Assembly: GCA_947488435.1 (NCBI GenBank)
Contig: CANKZG010000004.1
Location: 62,001-126,000 of the forward strand
DNA length: 64,000 nucleotides
Origin: an uncultured Flavobacteriaceae bacterium
GTDB taxonomy: Bacteria; Bacteroidota; Bacteroidia; Flavobacteriales; Flavobacteriaceae
Direction of reading: 5' to 3'
Shown: one piece after another, positions 61,143 to 64,000 of the stretch
How positions within the stretch are numbered: position 1 is the first letter of the stretch
Layout: each line of letters starts with the position of its first letter
Program-made: the position numbers and the translations under genes
The notes under the pieces: model-generated
The model's input: the letters and a program-made list of their open reading frames with translations, nothing else
What the model was told of the DNA's origin: nothing
Databases searched by the model: none

Positions 61143-61910
61143 TTATTGCCGACCAGTGTATTTTTCAATAGCTTCCTTTATTTTTTGAATTCGATTATCG
61201 GGATCAGGATGTGTACTTTGAAATTCTGGAGCTCTATTTGGACCACCGGCAGCTTTCAAAATTTCCATAACTCGTATCATTTCACTAGGGTTATAACCAG
61301 ACTGTATCATAAATAATACACCAAGATCATCACTTTCTAATTCATCCCCTCTACCATTTTTGAGCAGGGTGTTTTGTCCAATGCTGCCAACAATACCTCC
61401 AGCATCTGCACCCACACTAGCTCCCATAGAAATGGTCTTCCAAAAATTACTTTCAGCAATCCGTTCTGCCGAATGTCTTCCTATTACATGACCAATTTCA
61501 TGCCCTAAGACTCCAGCAAGTTGCGCCTCGTTCAATTGTGAAAAAAGTGCATAAGTGATAAATATTTGTCCTCCTGGCAGCGCAAAAGCATTTATGGTTC
61601 TATCATCTGCAAGTAAATGAAAGTTATATTCATAAGGGGTTTCTCTAGCGATACTGTTTTGAACCAACTTATTTCCAACAGCATCTACTAAAGTTTGCAT
61701 CCGCTCATCTGGATAAAGTCCACCGTGTTGCTGTGCGATTTCCGGAGCACTTTGCAAACCGATTGCAATTTCTTGATCCGCACTCATATTGATATTTTGG
61801 ACTCTTCCTGTATATTGATTTTTCTCTTTGTTATTACAGCGTTGTATAAAAGCAAAAGCTACAATAGCTAAACCAATAAGTATGCGTATTTTCCAACTGC
61901 CTCTTCTCAT
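61143..61910 (-). CDS. M48-family zinc metalloprotease, membrane-anchored or secreted
   Basis: A 255-residue protein. An N-terminal hydrophobic segment (IRILIGLAIVAFAFIQRC) precedes the protease domain; the HEIGH motif is at 137-141 (GHEIGHVIGRHSAERIA) and the third zinc ligand Glu is in DELESDDLGVLFM. Short M48 proteases like this (HtpX/YcaL-like without large membrane part) degrade misfolded outer-membrane or periplasmic proteins. Starts 43 bases after the VanY-like gene; possibly one transcript. Confidence 0.9.
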   Translation of the reverse strand: MRRGSWKIRILIGLAIVAFAFIQRCNNKEKNQYTGRVQNINMSADQEIAIGLQSAPEIAQQHGGLYPDERMQTLVDAVGNKLVQNSIARETPYEYNFHLLADDRTINAFALPGGQIFITYALFSQLNEAQLAGVLGHEIGHVIGRHSAERIAESNFWKTISMGASVGADAGGIVGSIGQNTLLKNGRGDELESDDLGVLFMIQSGYNPSEMIRVMEILKAAGGPNRAPEFQSTHPDPDNRIQKIKEAIEKYTGRQ

Positions 61911-61952
61911 GGAGTTTAAACTTGGTGTTTGCTCCTCAAGTTACAAAAAGAC

Positions 61953-62684
61953 TTATAAAAGTTTAGGGTTTATATCCAAAATATTGTCTTGAACATAATT
62001 TTTAAGAAAACCAGAAGTAAATTCGTCAGCACCTAGAAAATCCTCTTGTTCCAAAAGCTGGAGAATGTTTTTTCTCCGAAATGAAGTTAGCATAGGTACG
62101 GAAATAGGTGCATAACTATAATGCCAGGGTTCGTATTTAAACCCTTTTCGTTTGGCCTTGTCTGTATACACCAGATGAAAATCAAAAGTGGTCGCATTAT
62201 CGTCCATCCATTTTTTAAAATATTCGAAAGGTCCTCCAGCTTCGAATTTCTCAGGAACCAATACATCACCTTCAACTTCCGGATAACCATCAATAAGATC
62301 TATATCGGTGCCCCAATGGTGTCTGCTTGTTCCTGGAATTGTGGAATATTCTATAATTTTATCAATGGCTGCTAATGGTTCCATACCGGCATCAGTATAC
62401 TTGATATATTTTCTTTCCCAAATAGATTTTTGTCGTGCGAAGTTACGATAGCTAGATACCACTTTGATTGCAATACCGTCTTTGTAAGCTGCTTTTTTCA
62501 TTTCAATAAATGCATCATGGGCTGCAGCTCTAAGGTTGATTCCTTCGCCATATAATTCAATATCAATCTTCCCCATAAGCTCCAAAATTGAATACTCTTC
62601 TTGTGCTGCAAATGAAAGTTTAGGTAGCAAGGTAAGCGCTGTACTTGCTAACCCACTTTTTTTAATAAAAGATCTTCTTTTCAC
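61953..62684 (-). CDS. M15-family D-Ala-D-Ala carboxypeptidase (VanY-like) with Tat-type signal
   Basis: A 243-residue peptidase. The N-terminus MKRRSFIKKSGLASTALTLLPKLSFA has a twin-arginine motif (RRSFIKK). The zinc site is SRHHWGTDID (120-129; His122, Asp129) and EPWH (185-188; Glu185 base, His188 ligand), the SxHxxGxxxD...ExxH pattern of VanY/DacB-type M15B peptidases. It trims terminal D-Ala or similar bonds in peptidoglycan. No vancomycin-resistance genes are nearby, so a housekeeping cell-wall role is more likely. Confidence 0.88.
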   Translation of the reverse strand: MKRRSFIKKSGLASTALTLLPKLSFAAQEEYSILELMGKIDIELYGEGINLRAAAHDAFIEMKKAAYKDGIAIKVVSSYRNFARQKSIWERKYIKYTDAGMEPLAAIDKIIEYSTIPGTSRHHWGTDIDLIDGYPEVEGDVLVPEKFEAGGPFEYFKKWMDDNATTFDFHLVYTDKAKRKGFKYEPWHYSYAPISVPMLTSFRRKNILQLLEQEDFLGADEFTSGFLKNYVQDNILDINPKLL

Positions 62685-62804
62685 TAGATGTCATTTTTTG
62701 ATTTCAAGAATTCCTGACTCCTTATTAAAGTACAGCATTTTTCATTCCAAAGTTTATCAACGGATGTCATGCTATATTTTCGCTTTAAAATTAAGCATTA
62801 AATT

Positions 62805-63974
62805 TTATTGGACCGTTGAGAGATATAGATAACCCTGATGTTTTATTCTAAGATCTATCAGCGTAATAATGTAATAGTAAATACCAGGAGTTAATTTATC
62901 ATCTCGCGCAATCACCAAATTCCTATTGGAAGTACCATCAAATTCATTTTGATAGTTGGTTTTGGAATACACCAAAACTCCATATCGATTGTAAATATTT
63001 AGGACGTTATTGGGAGAGTTCTCTAATCCATCAATAACTAAAAAGTCATTTGTCCCATCATTGTTCGGAGTTAGAAAATAGTTGTCCAAATCAATGGTCT
63101 CCAGCACCTGTAATGCATTATCATTTCCACCAAAGGTGATTATTTCATAATCATTAGGTATAAATTGATCTGAGGTTATAGAACCAGAGGAAAATTCTCC
63201 TTCAACCGCGGTGTTTCCTAGATTTACCCACCTATTTTCTATTTTACTCCATCCAACTACCTTTAAATCTTGAAGGCGTTCACCAAGTAAATTAATTGCA
63301 CTTCCAGCATCCCAGGTTAGTGTGGCTATTAATGGTGTATCCCCCTCTAATCTCCAAAATTCTTGAGTACTTACGCCAAATACATCATCAGCGGTAACTG
63401 TGGTATCATATGAACCGGAAAGGTTTATGGGAGTATTGGGATCTTCGTTAAAATAAGCGCATTTTGTAAGAGAACTTCGGGTTTCAATGCGTATCGAGAG
63501 TGGTCTTAATCTGTTTACATCTCCTATAGGAAAAGTGAATGCATTTTGATTTGTACTCCCCGCATATCCATCTACTTTGCTAAAATTTCTATCTCCAACG
63601 TAAAAAGCCGATTCGGCGAAGTTTAAGTAGATATCGGATCGCTGTCTTGGAGTATTTATATTACCAAGGACAAAACTTCCATTATTTATTACGTTTATTG
63701 GAACCTCTAAGAATAAATCATTTTCTACTGCAATTTCTGTATCAAAAAAAGTAGGACTACTAAGTCCGGAAATTGTAAGAGCCGAATTATCAGCATAAAA
63801 ACCAATTAATCCTTGATTTCCATCTAATGCCCCATCATTAATGAGATTTAAATGAAAACCTACGGCTACACCTTCATGAATTTTTATTGAACCATAATTG
63901 TGTATTGCATTTTGAGCAGAACAAAAAACACTGCCCAATATGAATAAAAATAGACTACACCTAAAAACAGACAT
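62805..63974 (-). CDS. Secreted protein with gliding-motility-type (T9SS) C-terminal domain
   Basis: A 389-residue protein with a signal peptide (MSVFRCSLFLFILGSVFCSAQ). The last 85 residues are the CHU/gliding_CTERM signature: NYFLTPNNDGTNDFLVIDGLENSPNNVLNIYNRYGVLVYSKTNYQNEFDGTSNRNLVIARDDKLTPGIYYYIITL. Such domains direct export by the type IX system and surface anchoring, linking it to PorT and Plug at 33 and 44 kb. The rest is beta-rich (ALDGNQGLIGFYADNSALTISGLSSPTFFDTEIAVEND) with no enzymatic motif. The start lies 26 bases from the right edge. Confidence 0.88.
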   Translation of the reverse strand: MSVFRCSLFLFILGSVFCSAQNAIHNYGSIKIHEGVAVGFHLNLINDGALDGNQGLIGFYADNSALTISGLSSPTFFDTEIAVENDLFLEVPINVINNGSFVLGNINTPRQRSDIYLNFAESAFYVGDRNFSKVDGYAGSTNQNAFTFPIGDVNRLRPLSIRIETRSSLTKCAYFNEDPNTPINLSGSYDTTVTADDVFGVSTQEFWRLEGDTPLIATLTWDAGSAINLLGERLQDLKVVGWSKIENRWVNLGNTAVEGEFSSGSITSDQFIPNDYEIITFGGNDNALQVLETIDLDNYFLTPNNDGTNDFLVIDGLENSPNNVLNIYNRYGVLVYSKTNYQNEFDGTSNRNLVIARDDKLTPGIYYYIITLIDLRIKHQGYLYLSTVQ

Positions 63975-64000
63975 ATATAGATTCTAATAAATTTAAGGTC

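Noticed and set aside
1-64000. CRISPR arrays, tRNA/rRNA genes, insertion sequences, prophage
   Set aside because: I looked for direct repeats with spacers, CCA-type tRNA ends, transposase motifs and terminal repeats, and found none I can support.

Overview
The window is AT-rich chromosomal DNA from a member of the Bacteroidota, most likely a marine or aerobic Flavobacteriaceae. The evidence is a SusC/SusD outer-membrane pair, type IX secretion parts (PorT, the Plug protein, a cargo-type gliding C-terminal domain), a short RpoD of 287 residues, a complete Na+-translocating NADH:quinone reductase operon, an AccD without zinc-ribbon cysteines, and many promoters with the Bacteroidota -7 element TAnnTTTG in place of a sigma-70 -10 box. 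I see no tRNA, rRNA, CRISPR array, transposase or phage gene. It reads as a stable core chromosome with a few lineage-specific patches.

Layout. 0-5 kb: end of a cupin gene, mpl, a small membrane protein, a DUF1569 gene, then radC / degenerate deacetylase-like protein / YjjG-like phosphatase. 5-8 kb: envelope operon of a lipoprotein, a DUF5723 barrel and a secreted protein with a Glu/Lys repeat. 8-11 kb: rarA, a rhomboid protease and rlmB. 11-14.5 kb: four tandem paralogous secreted proteins of unknown function. 14.5-20.4 kb: SusC, SusD and a third lipoprotein. 20.7-26.5 kb: rpe-ypdA, rpoD, rpsO and pnp. 26.7-32 kb: fbaA-accD-lipoprotein, then a BamA/TamA-like barrel divergent from a SpoU methyltransferase. 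32.5-40 kb: ubiE/menG-porT, trkA-trkH, desaturase-aminotransferase, rsmG. 40.5-45.3 kb: small envelope proteins, pruA, apaG and the T9SS Plug gene. 45.5-53 kb: nqrABCDEF, a small conserved-looking partner gene, and apbE. 53-64 kb: map-methyltransferase, an ECF42-type sigma factor with its DGPF/YCII partner, an alpha/beta hydrolase behind a perfect palindrome, gpmI, an ankyrin protein, a 55-residue membrane protein, an M48 protease, a VanY-like peptidase and a T9SS-type surface protein.

How genes fit together. The nqr block is a self-contained respiratory sodium pump with its own flavin transferase (ApbE). PorT, Plug, the BamA-like barrel, SusCD and the C-terminal surface protein all concern building or loading the outer membrane. 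rpsO-pnp, rpoD, rlmB, rsmG, map and rarA are housekeeping. The least explained parts are the four-paralogue array (11.2-14.4 kb), the 5.2-8.2 kb operon, the small gene between nqrF and apbE, and several inverted repeats in gaps. Starts were often moved inward from the longest open frame when a signal peptide, family N-terminus or promoter supported it; Shine-Dalgarno sequences are generally absent, as usual in this phylum.
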